Shown here: one piece after another, positions 1 through 6,974 of the stretch
Numbering within the stretch: position 1 is the first letter of the stretch
Layout of the letters: each line of letters starts with the position of its first letter
Origin: Candidatus Omnitrophota bacterium
GTDB taxonomy: Bacteria > Omnitrophota > Gorgyraeia > Zapsychrales > Fredricksoniimonadaceae
Direction: 5' to 3'
Assembly: GCA_015228785.1 (NCBI GenBank)
Contig: JADGCU010000015.1
Location: 1 to 35,595, forward strand
Length of the DNA: 35,595 nt
Translations under genes and position numbers: made by a program
The notes under the pieces: generated by a model
What the model was told of the DNA's origin: nothing
The model's input: only the letters and a program-made list of their open reading frames with translations
Database searches by the model: none

Positions 1-73
1 ATACATTTCCCGGCGGCAGACACCAAGGAATAAAAAATCATTATAATTCAGAGTGCTTTTTCAACCATGAGGA
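1..73. other. Short noncoding edge downstream of xth
   Basis: This stretch lies past the xth stop codon. It is A/T-rich and shows no open frame with a ribosome binding site and no convincing hairpin followed by a T-run on either strand. It may contain the 3' untranslated part of the leftmost operon; nothing further can be supported. Confidence 0.5.
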
Positions 74-835
74 TCAATTCGCCTCGATCCCCACAGGACA
101 ATGATCCGATCCCATAACGTTCTTTAAAATAAAGGCCTTTTTCACATAAGGCAAAAATGCCTGGCTAACAAAGAAATAATCGATCCTCCAGCCCACATTC
201 CGAGCCCGCGCCCCCGTCTTATAATCCCACCAGCTGTAATGTCCTCCCTCCTTATTCAATTGCCTAAATGTATCCGCATAGCCAGCCTGAATAAATTTCG
301 TGACCCACGCTCGCTCGTCAGGCAAAAATCCTGTGTTTTTCTGATTCTCTTTGGGTCTGGCCAGATCGATCTCTTCATGCGCTGTATTTACATCCCCGCA
401 AACAATGATATGCCGCCCCTTCTTACGCAACTCTTCCGCCTTCTTGAAGAAAAAGTCATAAAATGCCATCTTGAATGGCACGCGCTTATTCCCAGCCCCG
501 CCATTAGGAAAATAGATATTAAAAAGAACAAAACGATCAAAATCAGCAATGATGGTCCGTCCTTCGGAATCAAATTCCTTATTGCCAAGCCCATACTCAA
601 CGGAGCAAGGTTTTTCTTTCGCATAAACAGCAACGCCGCTGTAGCCTTTCTTCTGAGCGGAACACCAAAATGAGTGATACCCCGGGACATTCCTTAACTC
701 TTCGTCCAGCTGCTCACGCTCGGCCTTGATTTCCTGAAGGCACAAAATATCCGGATTCTCTGTCTTAAACCAATCCAGAAATCCCTTCTTTTGAACAGCA
801 CGAATACCATTCACATTCCAGCTAATAAGGCGCAT
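74..835 (-). CDS. xth: Exodeoxyribonuclease III (AP endonuclease)
   Basis: A 253-residue protein of the usual length for the ExoIII/Xth family (Mg-dependent AP endonuclease and 3'-5' exonuclease in base excision repair, cytoplasmic). It opens with the family start ISWNVNGIRA. The metal-binding Glu is in LQEIKAE (Glu35), the catalytic Asp-x-Asn is in CGDVNTAH, WRIDYFF follows near the C-terminus, and the closing GSDHCPV supplies the catalytic Asp-His pair. All signature residues are present. The ATG at 835 is preceded by an AAGGA ribosome site that overlaps the end of the Nudix gene, 9 bases upstream. It is the last gene of a minus-strand run (PilZ, amrS, Nudix, xth). Pairing with a Nudix hydrolase fits oxidative damage repair, although the grouping with amrS may be only operon packing. 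Confidence 0.96.
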   Translation of the reverse strand: MRLISWNVNGIRAVQKKGFLDWFKTENPDILCLQEIKAEREQLDEELRNVPGYHSFWCSAQKKGYSGVAVYAKEKPCSVEYGLGNKEFDSEGRTIIADFDRFVLFNIYFPNGGAGNKRVPFKMAFYDFFFKKAEELRKKGRHIIVCGDVNTAHEEIDLARPKENQKNTGFLPDERAWVTKFIQAGYADTFRQLNKEGGHYSWWDYKTGARARNVGWRIDYFFVSQAFLPYVKKAFILKNVMGSDHCPVGIEAN

Positions 836-844
836 AAAATCCTT

Positions 845-1240
845 CTATAATTTTTTAATGATCTGTAGCAAAGGCGAAGACACGTTAAGTTCCTTCATTT
901 CTTCTGACAAGAACCAGCCAAAATCATCATGCTCCTCACTGATCTTAAACTCCCCAGAAATATTTCCTGCGATAAAAATCCGATAAAGCACAATATCATG
1001 AGCCCGCTCCCATTCAAACTCCGCAAAAAGCTTCGCCGGCCTCACAGAAAAACCTGTTTCTTCCATCATTTCACGAATAAAAGCCGCTTCATGAGCTTCT
1101 CCAGGATTGACCTTTCCACCAGGAAATTCCCAATATCCAGGCCAACTCAACGAATTCCGCGAACGCTTCATCAAAAGATATCTTCCCTCATCATTTCTTA
1201 TAATTCCTCTCAAAACCAAAAGAACAGGCTTCCCTGTCAT
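845..1240 (-). CDS. Nudix hydrolase, MutT-like
   Basis: A 131-residue Nudix protein. The Nudix box is complete: GGKVNPGEAHEAAF followed by REMMEETGF, matching G-x5-E-x7-R-E-x2-E-E-x-G. It would hydrolyse a nucleoside diphosphate linked to another moiety. The SWPGYWEFPGGK context is like MutT/8-oxo-dGTPase proteins, but substrate cannot be assigned from sequence. The frame is open upstream to 1279, but the ATG at 1240 is preferred: it overlaps the amrS stop as ATGA and has a GGGAG ribosome site inside the end of amrS, so translation is probably coupled. xth follows after 9 bases, so a nucleotide-pool-cleaning role beside DNA repair is a reasonable inference. Confidence 0.9.
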   Translation of the reverse strand: MTGKPVLLVLRGIIRNDEGRYLLMKRSRNSLSWPGYWEFPGGKVNPGEAHEAAFIREMMEETGFSVRPAKLFAEFEWERAHDIVLYRIFIAGNISGEFKISEEHDDFGWFLSEEMKELNVSSPLLQIIKKL

Positions 1241-2253
1241 GAAAAAACTCCCGCTATGGTCGCCTGACAATATTCGCATTTAGATTTCTTTATATGATAT
1301 TCCATTATCTTAAAGCCAGCCCTTTTAATAACACACTTCTTACAGGCTGGACAACATGTAGATCCGCCTTCCTCATCACTCACATTGCCCGTATAAACAT
1401 ATAACAAGCCCTCATCCAAAGCGATCTGACGCGCTTCTTGAAGAATATCCACGCCGGTTCTGGGGGTATTCATCATCTGATGATCAGGATGAAAGGCGCT
1501 CACGTGAAGAGGCACATCCTTCCCCAATTCAGCCTTAATCCAACGAGCCATTTCTTTAAAGATTTTCATGTCATTGTTCTCATCCGGAATAACCAAATTA
1601 GTGATCTCAAGCCAGACATCTGTTTTGTGCTTGATATAAAGAAGGGTATCGAGGACCGGTGCAAGCGACCCATTGCAAAGACGCGCATAAAAATCATGAG
1701 AAAATGCCTTTAAGTCCACATTGGCTGCATCAATATGTTCAAAAAACTCTAAACGCGCTTGATCAGAAATATATCCTGCCGTCACAGCAACCGTCTTAAT
1801 GCCCAACGTCTGACATTCTTTGGCTGTATCAATAACAAACTCGGTGGACACGATGGGTTCATTGTAGGTAAAAGCTACAGAAGGCACGCCTAACTCCAGC
1901 GCCTTGCGAGCGATCTCCAGGGGTGAGGCCTCAACCCCCAACGCTTGCGCATTCTTCGGCTTTGAAATCCTCCAATTCTGACAGAATCGACAACCGAGAT
2001 TACAACCAATCGTCCCAAAAGATAGAATTTGAGTCCCTGGCAGAAAATGATGAAGGGGCTTCTTCTCTATAGGGTCAACCGCAAATCCAGAGCTCAGCCC
2101 ATAGGTAGTCAACACAAGCTGCCCATGATCGTTACGGCGAGCAAAACAATAGCCCCTGTCCCCTGGTTTCAAAACGCACTGACGAGGACAAAGGTAGCAC
2201 TGAACAGCTTTGTTCGTAAGACTGTGATAAAAACGGGCAGGATGGCCAACCAT
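1237..2253 (-). CDS. amrS: AmrS-type radical SAM protein (AmmeMemoRadiSam system)
   Basis: A 338-residue radical SAM protein related to pyruvate formate-lyase activating enzymes. The N-terminus has a Cys cluster (Cys19, Cys22, Cys26, Cys36: CYLCPRQC then GYCFARR). The radical SAM [4Fe-4S] motif is CNLGCRFC (Cys84, Cys88, Cys91). The C-terminus has a zinc-ribbon-like region with CCPACKKC and CEYC and ends AGVFS, the usual AmrS ending. AmrS proteins are normally defined by co-occurrence with Memo and AMMECR1 proteins. Neither is in this window, so the biochemical role remains unknown. The start ATG at 2253 has AAAGG upstream and lies 24 bases after the PilZ gene; the stop overlaps the Nudix start. 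Confidence 0.9.
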   Translation of the reverse strand: MVGHPARFYHSLTNKAVQCYLCPRQCVLKPGDRGYCFARRNDHGQLVLTTYGLSSGFAVDPIEKKPLHHFLPGTQILSFGTIGCNLGCRFCQNWRISKPKNAQALGVEASPLEIARKALELGVPSVAFTYNEPIVSTEFVIDTAKECQTLGIKTVAVTAGYISDQARLEFFEHIDAANVDLKAFSHDFYARLCNGSLAPVLDTLLYIKHKTDVWLEITNLVIPDENNDMKIFKEMARWIKAELGKDVPLHVSAFHPDHQMMNTPRTGVDILQEARQIALDEGLLYVYTGNVSDEEGGSTCCPACKKCVIKRAGFKIMEYHIKKSKCEYCQATIAGVFS

Positions 2254-2277
2254 GAAAACCTTTAACGAACCGTGAAG

Positions 2278-2748
2278 CTAGACTTTCTTTTTATGGGCCT
2301 TTGCAAAACCGCCCAGGACACGCTCCAAAAGCTCGCTCCACATCACGTGATATTTTTGATCAAAATAAACAGTTTGCTCAACATCAATTCCGTCAACGAT
2401 CCTGATCTGGACGCCAGTCAAAAAAGTTTTCGGTGTTTGCGGTGTGACGGTGATAACCTGTGTCCAACGAGCTTCCCCGTGCATAAAAATGATCTGAGCC
2501 GTATCTGGAAGATGCAGCTCAAGCCAAAGCAATGTCCCTGCTTTTATCTCCACATTAGACTCAAAACAAAGTCCTTGAGCCGAAATGTTTCTGGAAAACC
2601 CGACGTATTTCTGGAGATGTTTTTCTTTGGGATCCAGCTCGATCCCAAAATCAACCTCCGCCCGGATCTCATAAGGAAGAACGAAATTGACTTTTACATC
2701 CGTCACATAACGGGGTAATTTGCGCTGATCAGGCTTGGGGGATGGCAT
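2278..2748 (-). CDS. PilZ domain protein (c-di-GMP receptor candidate)
   Basis: A protein of about 156 residues consisting of a single PilZ domain. The c-di-GMP contacts are visible: the RKLPRY segment supplies the R-x3-R motif near the N-terminus, and NISAQG is the second N-x-S-x2-G motif. No transmembrane segment is seen, so it is probably a cytoplasmic adaptor whose partner is unknown. The ATG at 2748 is preferred over the GTG and TTG just upstream because a GAGG ribosome site sits 7 bases before it. It lies 52 bases after the WrbA-like gene and 24 before amrS. A second PilZ gene is at 13866-14234 and an HD-GYP regulator at 18592-19677, so c-di-GMP signalling is supported in this genome. 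Confidence 0.85.
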   Translation of the reverse strand: MPSPKPDQRKLPRYVTDVKVNFVLPYEIRAEVDFGIELDPKEKHLQKYVGFSRNISAQGLCFESNVEIKAGTLLWLELHLPDTAQIIFMHGEARWTQVITVTPQTPKTFLTGVQIRIVDGIDVEQTVYFDQKYHVMWSELLERVLGGFAKAHKKKV

Positions 2749-2806
2749 CAACACACCTCGTAAAATTATTTGAACTTAATAATATCCTTAATTTCTACAA
2801 TCAACT

Positions 2807-3391
2807 TTATTTTATACATATTTTTAAAAGAAACACGCAATAATTCTTGATTGCTCGCTCAGTTCGTTGATCAAGCGCCTCAGCATACTTGCCGTTGGAA
2901 TATTGAATGATCCCCAATGCCGGCCAGTTCTCGCCGGAAACAAGAGTCACAGGCACAGGGACAGAGGCCATTCCCATATATTTTGCATACGTATGGATCG
3001 CCTGCAAGCAAAGATCCCCTCCTCCTTCAGTATTCCCCGCAGAAGCAAATGCCGCACACATCTTACCAGTGAGTTTCCCGTGAAACCAAAGGCCCCCCGT
3101 GGAATCCATGAACGCCTTCATCTCTGCACTCACATTACCAAAATGAGTCGGAGACCCTAAAACAATAAGATCCGCATCAGAAACTGACTCAGGAGTGGCC
3201 TGAGGGAGCGCCATCATCGCCTTGAGATTCTCCTCTGTTTTCTGCGGAATATCTAGCTGCGAAGTCCAATCAAGATCAGCAACCCTGTACAGCCCAACAT
3301 CTTGCCCCTTGGCTCTTAATCCCTCCTCAAAAGCCCTGGCCATCAGGTAGGTATTCCCGCAAATACTATGAAAAATAATCGCGACTTTCAT
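2807..3391 (-). CDS. WrbA-like flavodoxin / NAD(P)H:quinone oxidoreductase family
   Basis: A protein of about 194 residues with a flavodoxin-like fold. It starts KVAIIFHSICGNTYLMA, the FMN phosphate loop position (S-x-x-G-N-T), and has LGSPTHFGNVSAEMKAFMDSTG, typical of WrbA and related FMN-dependent quinone reductases. AFASAGNTEGGGDLCLQAIH contributes further flavin contacts. The ATG at 3391 has an AAGGAG-type ribosome site; the upstream in-frame TTG at 3394 is less likely. It sits 9 bases behind the RseC-like gene, so the two are probably co-transcribed. A generic NADPH-dependent FMN reductase is the alternative call. Confidence 0.85.
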   Translation of the reverse strand: MKVAIIFHSICGNTYLMARAFEEGLRAKGQDVGLYRVADLDWTSQLDIPQKTEENLKAMMALPQATPESVSDADLIVLGSPTHFGNVSAEMKAFMDSTGGLWFHGKLTGKMCAAFASAGNTEGGGDLCLQAIHTYAKYMGMASVPVPVTLVSGENWPALGIIQYSNGKYAEALDQRTERAIKNYCVFLLKICIK

Positions 3392-3403
3392 CAACTCTCC
3401 TTA

Positions 3404-3811
3404 CTATTTAAGACGAAAAATAAATGTCCTGCTCCAATCATCCCGCAAAAGCCACAAGAATGAATAATACGGAAAAATAAGTACCCCCGCCCCTATTACC
3501 GCAATCCTAAAATCCTTAGTTAGAAAATAAAAAGCATTATAGAAAAGCCCAAAAACAAGAATCGGAACAACGGAAACCCAAAAGACCGACCATCCGATCC
3601 GACGCTGCTCTTCTAAAAGAACGATCACATGATCACCTGGCTTCATGTCTCGACCTTGACAATCCACCTCAACAATAACCTTAGAAACGCTGCCTATTGA
3701 TAATACGCTCTTGGATCGAAAAGACAACGGGAGTTCTGCGCGAACAAGCTCAATCCCCACCCTCTGCCCTTTCAACTCCCGAACAACTGCAGTATGCTCG
3801 CTCACGCCCAT
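3404..3811 (-). CDS. RseC/MucC-like membrane protein
   Basis: A small protein of about 135 residues resembling the RseC/MucC (SoxR-reducing) family. A soluble N-terminal beta region carries VVRELKGQRVGIELVR and MKPGDHVIVLLEE, followed by two predicted membrane spans (about FWVSVVPILVFGLFYNAF and IAVIGAGVLIFPYYSFLWLL) and a short basic tail. The family usually carries a Cys cluster in the N-terminal domain; none is visible here after the chosen start. The frame is open to a TTG at 3901, but the ATG at 3811 matches the normal family N-terminus and has a GGGA stretch upstream. It heads the minus-strand run and is divergent from pntAA. The family is associated with Rnf/SoxR reduction or sigma-E regulation, but neither partner is in view. 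Confidence 0.6.
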   Translation of the reverse strand: MGVSEHTAVVRELKGQRVGIELVRAELPLSFRSKSVLSIGSVSKVIVEVDCQGRDMKPGDHVIVLLEEQRRIGWSVFWVSVVPILVFGLFYNAFYFLTKDFRIAVIGAGVLIFPYYSFLWLLRDDWSRTFIFRLK

Positions 3812-3890
3812 GTCTTGTATTTTCCCGTTTGAGACGCAGGTGTCAAGACTTATCACCTGTTTGACGCTTTTACGTTCTCCATCCTCTGCC

Positions 3891-3918
3891 TTGACTTTCA
3901 ATTCTGCTCTGGTACTCT
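3891..3918 (+). promoter_or_regulatory. Putative sigma-70-like promoter of pntAA-pntAB-pntB
   Basis: TTGACT (3891-3896) is followed by a 16-base spacer and TACTCT (3913-3918), about 40 bases before the pntAA start. The -35 matches consensus at 5 of 6 positions and the -10 is weak. The site lies inside the TTG-extended frame of the divergent RseC-like gene, which also argues that this gene starts at 3811. Confidence 0.4.
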
Positions 3919-3957
3919 ATTCACAAAACATCTTTCTTTAAATTATAAGGAGCTCCC

Positions 3958-5076
3958 ATGATCATCGGTGCTGTCAAAGATATCTTTTCTGGCGAAAGCC
4001 GGATTCCCATGACACCGCAAGGCACTGCTCGCCTCGTTAAAAAAGGCGCCACTCTTTTGATCGAAGACAGCCTGGGAACAGCACTTCACTATACAAATGA
4101 TGACTACATCCAGGCTGGCGCACGAATTGTCTCCCGCGATGAAGTCCTCAAGACCGCTGACATGATCCTGCGCGTCCGCAAACCTGCGGCAGAAGATATC
4201 AACAAGATCAAAAGCGGCGCGATCCATATAAGCTTCCTTGATCCCTTCAATGAAAAAGATCTGATCAACTCACTCGCCCAACAAGGCGTTTCAGCCGTTT
4301 CACTTGAAATGATCCCGCGCACAACGATCGCCCAGAAAATGGACGCCTTAAGTTCTCAGGCCAATCTTGCGGGGTATGTCGCGGTCGTCCTGGCTTCCGA
4401 GCGGATCACCAAGATCCTCCCTATGATGATGACACCCGCTGGCACGATCTCCCCTTCCCGCGTCTTTATTATCGGCGCCGGCGTCGCCGGACTTCAGGCC
4501 ATTGCGACAGCAAAGCGCTTAGGCGCTCGGGTCGAAGCCTTTGATACTCGTCCTGTCGTTAAAGAACAAGTTCAGTCGCTGGGTGCAAAATTTATTGAGA
4601 TCGATCTTGGGGAAACAGGACAGACCAAAGACGGGTATGCCAAGGCCTTAACCCCCGAACAACTCGCCAAACAACGCGAAGGCATGGCTAAAGTATGCGG
4701 CTATTCAGATATTGTCATCACAACAGCGCAGATATTTGGCCGCAAAGCGCCGATCATTGTCACAAAGGACATGATCGCACGCATGAAACCAGGAAGCATT
4801 GTCGTTGACCTGGCTATTGAGACTGGCGGAAACGTGGAAGGCGCAGAGCTTAATAAGGAAGTCATTATTAACGGGGTCAATGTTATTGGCCTGGGGAATC
4901 TGCCTTCCCATGTTGCCGTTAATGCCAGCGATATGCTCACCGCAAATTTTGCCAACTTTATTGAACATTTCTGGAATAAAGATTCAAACAGTTTTCACCT
5001 TGCCCAGGAAGATGAGATCATCAAGGGATGCCTCATCACCCACGGCGGGAAGATCGTTAATGAGAAATTGAAATAA
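3958..5076 (+). CDS. pntAA: Proton-translocating NAD(P) transhydrogenase, alpha subunit part 1
   Basis: A 372-residue NAD(H)-binding dI component of transhydrogenase. The N-terminal alanine-dehydrogenase-like half (EVKDIFSGESRIPMTPQ-type region) precedes the Rossmann motif IIGAGVAGLQAIATAKRLGA near residues 171-190, then VVDLAIETGGNVEG and the closing NLPS region. It has no membrane span, as in organisms where the alpha subunit is split into PntAA and PntAB. It transfers hydride between NADH and NADP(+) through PntB, coupled to proton flow. The start ATG has AAGGAG upstream. pntAB follows after 11 bases. Confidence 0.96.
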   Translation: MIIGAVKDIFSGESRIPMTPQGTARLVKKGATLLIEDSLGTALHYTNDDYIQAGARIVSRDEVLKTADMILRVRKPAAEDINKIKSGAIHISFLDPFNEKDLINSLAQQGVSAVSLEMIPRTTIAQKMDALSSQANLAGYVAVVLASERITKILPMMMTPAGTISPSRVFIIGAGVAGLQAIATAKRLGARVEAFDTRPVVKEQVQSLGAKFIEIDLGETGQTKDGYAKALTPEQLAKQREGMAKVCGYSDIVITTAQIFGRKAPIIVTKDMIARMKPGSIVVDLAIETGGNVEGAELNKEVIINGVNVIGLGNLPSHVAVNASDMLTANFANFIEHFWNKDSNSFHLAQEDEIIKGCLITHGGKIVNEKLK

Positions 5077-5087
5077 CAAGGAGGCTT

Positions 5088-5378
5088 ATGAACGAAGCCC
5101 TTATCTCACAACTTTTCATTCTTGCGCTCTCTATCTTTCTAGGCTTTGCCTTGATCAGCCGCGTACCGCCGCTTCTCCACACGCCGCTCATGTCAGAGGC
5201 CAATGCGATCTGCGGCATTATCATTGTAGGCGCCTTGATCGCAGCCGGTGTAGAGGCCGAGTCCCCCTTCACGATCATCCTGGGAACATCTGCCGTCGCG
5301 CTCGCCGCTTTTAACGTCATCGGTGGCTACATGGTCACAGAACGCATGCTAAAAATGTTTAAAAAGAAGGGCTCCTGA
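5088..5378 (+). CDS. pntAB: NAD(P) transhydrogenase, alpha subunit part 2 (membrane)
   Basis: A 96-residue membrane component with three hydrophobic segments: about residues 8-25, 42-60 and 63-85. The motif HTPLMSEANAICGIIIVGAL is typical of PntAB and forms part of the proton channel together with PntB. The start has an AAGGAGG ribosome site. It lies between pntAA and pntB, which start 11 bases after the previous stop and 2 bases after this one respectively, as expected for a stoichiometric complex. Confidence 0.95.
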   Translation: MNEALISQLFILALSIFLGFALISRVPPLLHTPLMSEANAICGIIIVGALIAAGVEAESPFTIILGTSAVALAAFNVIGGYMVTERMLKMFKKKGS

Positions 5379-5380
5379 CA

Positions 5381-6769
5381 ATGAACATGGCTTCTCTTGT
5401 TCCCTTAGTTTACATCCTGGCGTCTGTCCTGTTTGCCTTTGGTCTCAAATTCCTTGGCTCTCCAGAAACAGCCCGTCGCGGCAATCAGCTTTCTGCGCTC
5501 GGCATGCTTTTGGCGGTCGTTGCGACACTGGCGGGTCATCATATTATTGGCTGGCAGTGGATTCTCCTGGGGCTTGCGATCGGATCAGGGCTTGGCGCCT
5601 TAGTCGCCGTAAAAGCAGCCATGACACAAATGCCGGAAATGGTGGCCCTTCTCCATGGATGCGGCGCTTTGGCCAGCGTCTTTGTAGACTGGGTCCATTA
5701 TGAAAAAAAGCACAGCGCTTTCATTTTCTCGATCGGCGGCGTTGAGGCTTTTACGCTTTATGTTTCCATCGTGCTCGGCGCCCTGACCTTCACGGGATCC
5801 CTCATCGCCTGGGCCAAGCTCAGCGAACGGATGCCTGGACGGCCCATCACATTCCCTGGCCAGCAGTGGATCAATGGACTCATTCTGCTTGGCATTCTTG
5901 TATCCGGTGTATTATTCCTAATGAATCCTGTCCGGATCGACCTTTTTTACGTCTTTCTTGCTCTCTCCGCACTGTTCGGGATATTCATGGTGATCCCCAT
6001 CGGGGGAGCTGATATGCCGGTCGTGATCTCAGTCCTTAACAGTTATTCAGGTGTTGTCGCTTGCACGACAGGTTTTGTCATCAACAACACGCTTCTCATC
6101 GTTGTGGGCGCACTTGTGGGCGCCAACGGGATCATTCTTTCCATCATTATGTGTAAGGCCATGAACCGCTCATTAGGAAATGTTCTTTTTGGAGCCTTCG
6201 GAGCTGCAATTAAGAAAGCCGCAGCGGGTGAGAAAAAAGAAGCTAAATCATTAACCATTCCCGACGCTTTTCTGATCCTGGAAGCTGCGCGTTCGGTTGT
6301 CATTACCCCTGGCTATGGCCTGGCAGTCGCCCAAGCGCAGCATGCTGTCCGGGAACTTGATGAACAATTAGAGAAAAACGGGGCTGAGGTCCGCTATGCG
6401 ATCCATCCGGTCGCTGGGCGCATGCCAGGGCACATGAATGTCCTTTTGGCCGAGGCCAACATCCCTTACGACAAACTCCTTGAAATGGAACATATTAATC
6501 CCACCATGGAGAATGTGGATGTCTGCATCGTGATCGGCGCCAACGACACCGTAAACCCGGCGGCGTTACACGACAAGACCTCCCCCATTTACGGCATGCC
6601 GATCATCGAAACCTTCAAGGCCAAGACCGTGTTTGTGATCAAGCGTTCTATGGCTGCTGGTTTTGCGGGGATCGAAAACGAATTGTTCTATTACGACAAT
6701 ACGCGCATGATCTTCGGGGATGCGAAGGACGTGGTGCAAAAACTCGTGGCCGAGTTTAAAACCAAATAA
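5381..6769 (+). CDS. pntB: NAD(P) transhydrogenase, beta subunit
   Basis: A 462-residue protein of the usual PntB length. The N-terminal two thirds is membrane-embedded, with VPLVYILASVLFAFGLKFLG as the first span and MPEMVALLHGCGALASV in the conserved loop. The C-terminal third is the NADP-binding dIII domain, with VVITPGYGLAVAQAQHAVRE (the NADP loop) and VIGANDTVNPAA. It completes the three-gene pnt operon. The enzyme would normally make NADPH from NADH using the proton gradient, which fits the ATP synthase and TCA-type genes in the window. The start is only 2 bases after pntAB and uses a GAAGGG site within the end of that gene. Confidence 0.97.
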   Translation: MNMASLVPLVYILASVLFAFGLKFLGSPETARRGNQLSALGMLLAVVATLAGHHIIGWQWILLGLAIGSGLGALVAVKAAMTQMPEMVALLHGCGALASVFVDWVHYEKKHSAFIFSIGGVEAFTLYVSIVLGALTFTGSLIAWAKLSERMPGRPITFPGQQWINGLILLGILVSGVLFLMNPVRIDLFYVFLALSALFGIFMVIPIGGADMPVVISVLNSYSGVVACTTGFVINNTLLIVVGALVGANGIILSIIMCKAMNRSLGNVLFGAFGAAIKKAAAGEKKEAKSLTIPDAFLILEAARSVVITPGYGLAVAQAQHAVRELDEQLEKNGAEVRYAIHPVAGRMPGHMNVLLAEANIPYDKLLEMEHINPTMENVDVCIVIGANDTVNPAALHDKTSPIYGMPIIETFKAKTVFVIKRSMAAGFAGIENELFYYDNTRMIFGDAKDVVQKLVAEFKTK

Positions 6770-6974
6770 GAATCCCATAACTTAAAATGCCCCCTCAAAG
6801 CACACCCTATTTGGCTACTTTGAAATATTTTTCGGCATCGTGGAAATTACAATCTTCTTTAGATCTATAAGCCTGATCACTTCCAGCACCCCGGCCAATA
6901 ATTCCAGAGCACAAAAAGGGCTCACCAATCTATTGCCCCAAACTTGTACCTTGCGCAATCTGTTACATCAAGAA
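6770..6974. other. Convergent intergenic region between pntB and the giant gene
   Basis: This 205-base stretch lies between two genes that end toward each other. A 27-codon ATG frame from 6787 on the plus strand has no ribosome site and is not called. No tRNA cloverleaf was seen. The only structural element is the weak hairpin listed separately. Confidence 0.5.
6911..6938 (-). terminator. Weak possible terminator of the giant gene
   Basis: On the minus strand GGGC (6935-6938) can pair with GCCC (6918-6921) across a 13-base loop and is followed by TTTTTG. The stem is only 4 base pairs, so this is a suggestion based mainly on its position, 37-64 bases past the stop codon. Confidence 0.25.

Noticed and set aside
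388-690. Antisense and overlapping ORFs inside xth and other genes
   Set aside because: They lie wholly within well-recognised genes, have no ribosome sites and no domain-like sequence. The same applies to the many frames within the giant gene.
3812-3901. N-terminal extension of the RseC-like protein from TTG
   Set aside because: The added 30 residues do not fit the family start, and the putative pnt promoter overlaps this part.
6787-6870. Small plus-strand ORF of 27 codons after pntB
   Set aside because: No ribosome site, no recognisable sequence and a position inside a convergent intergenic region.
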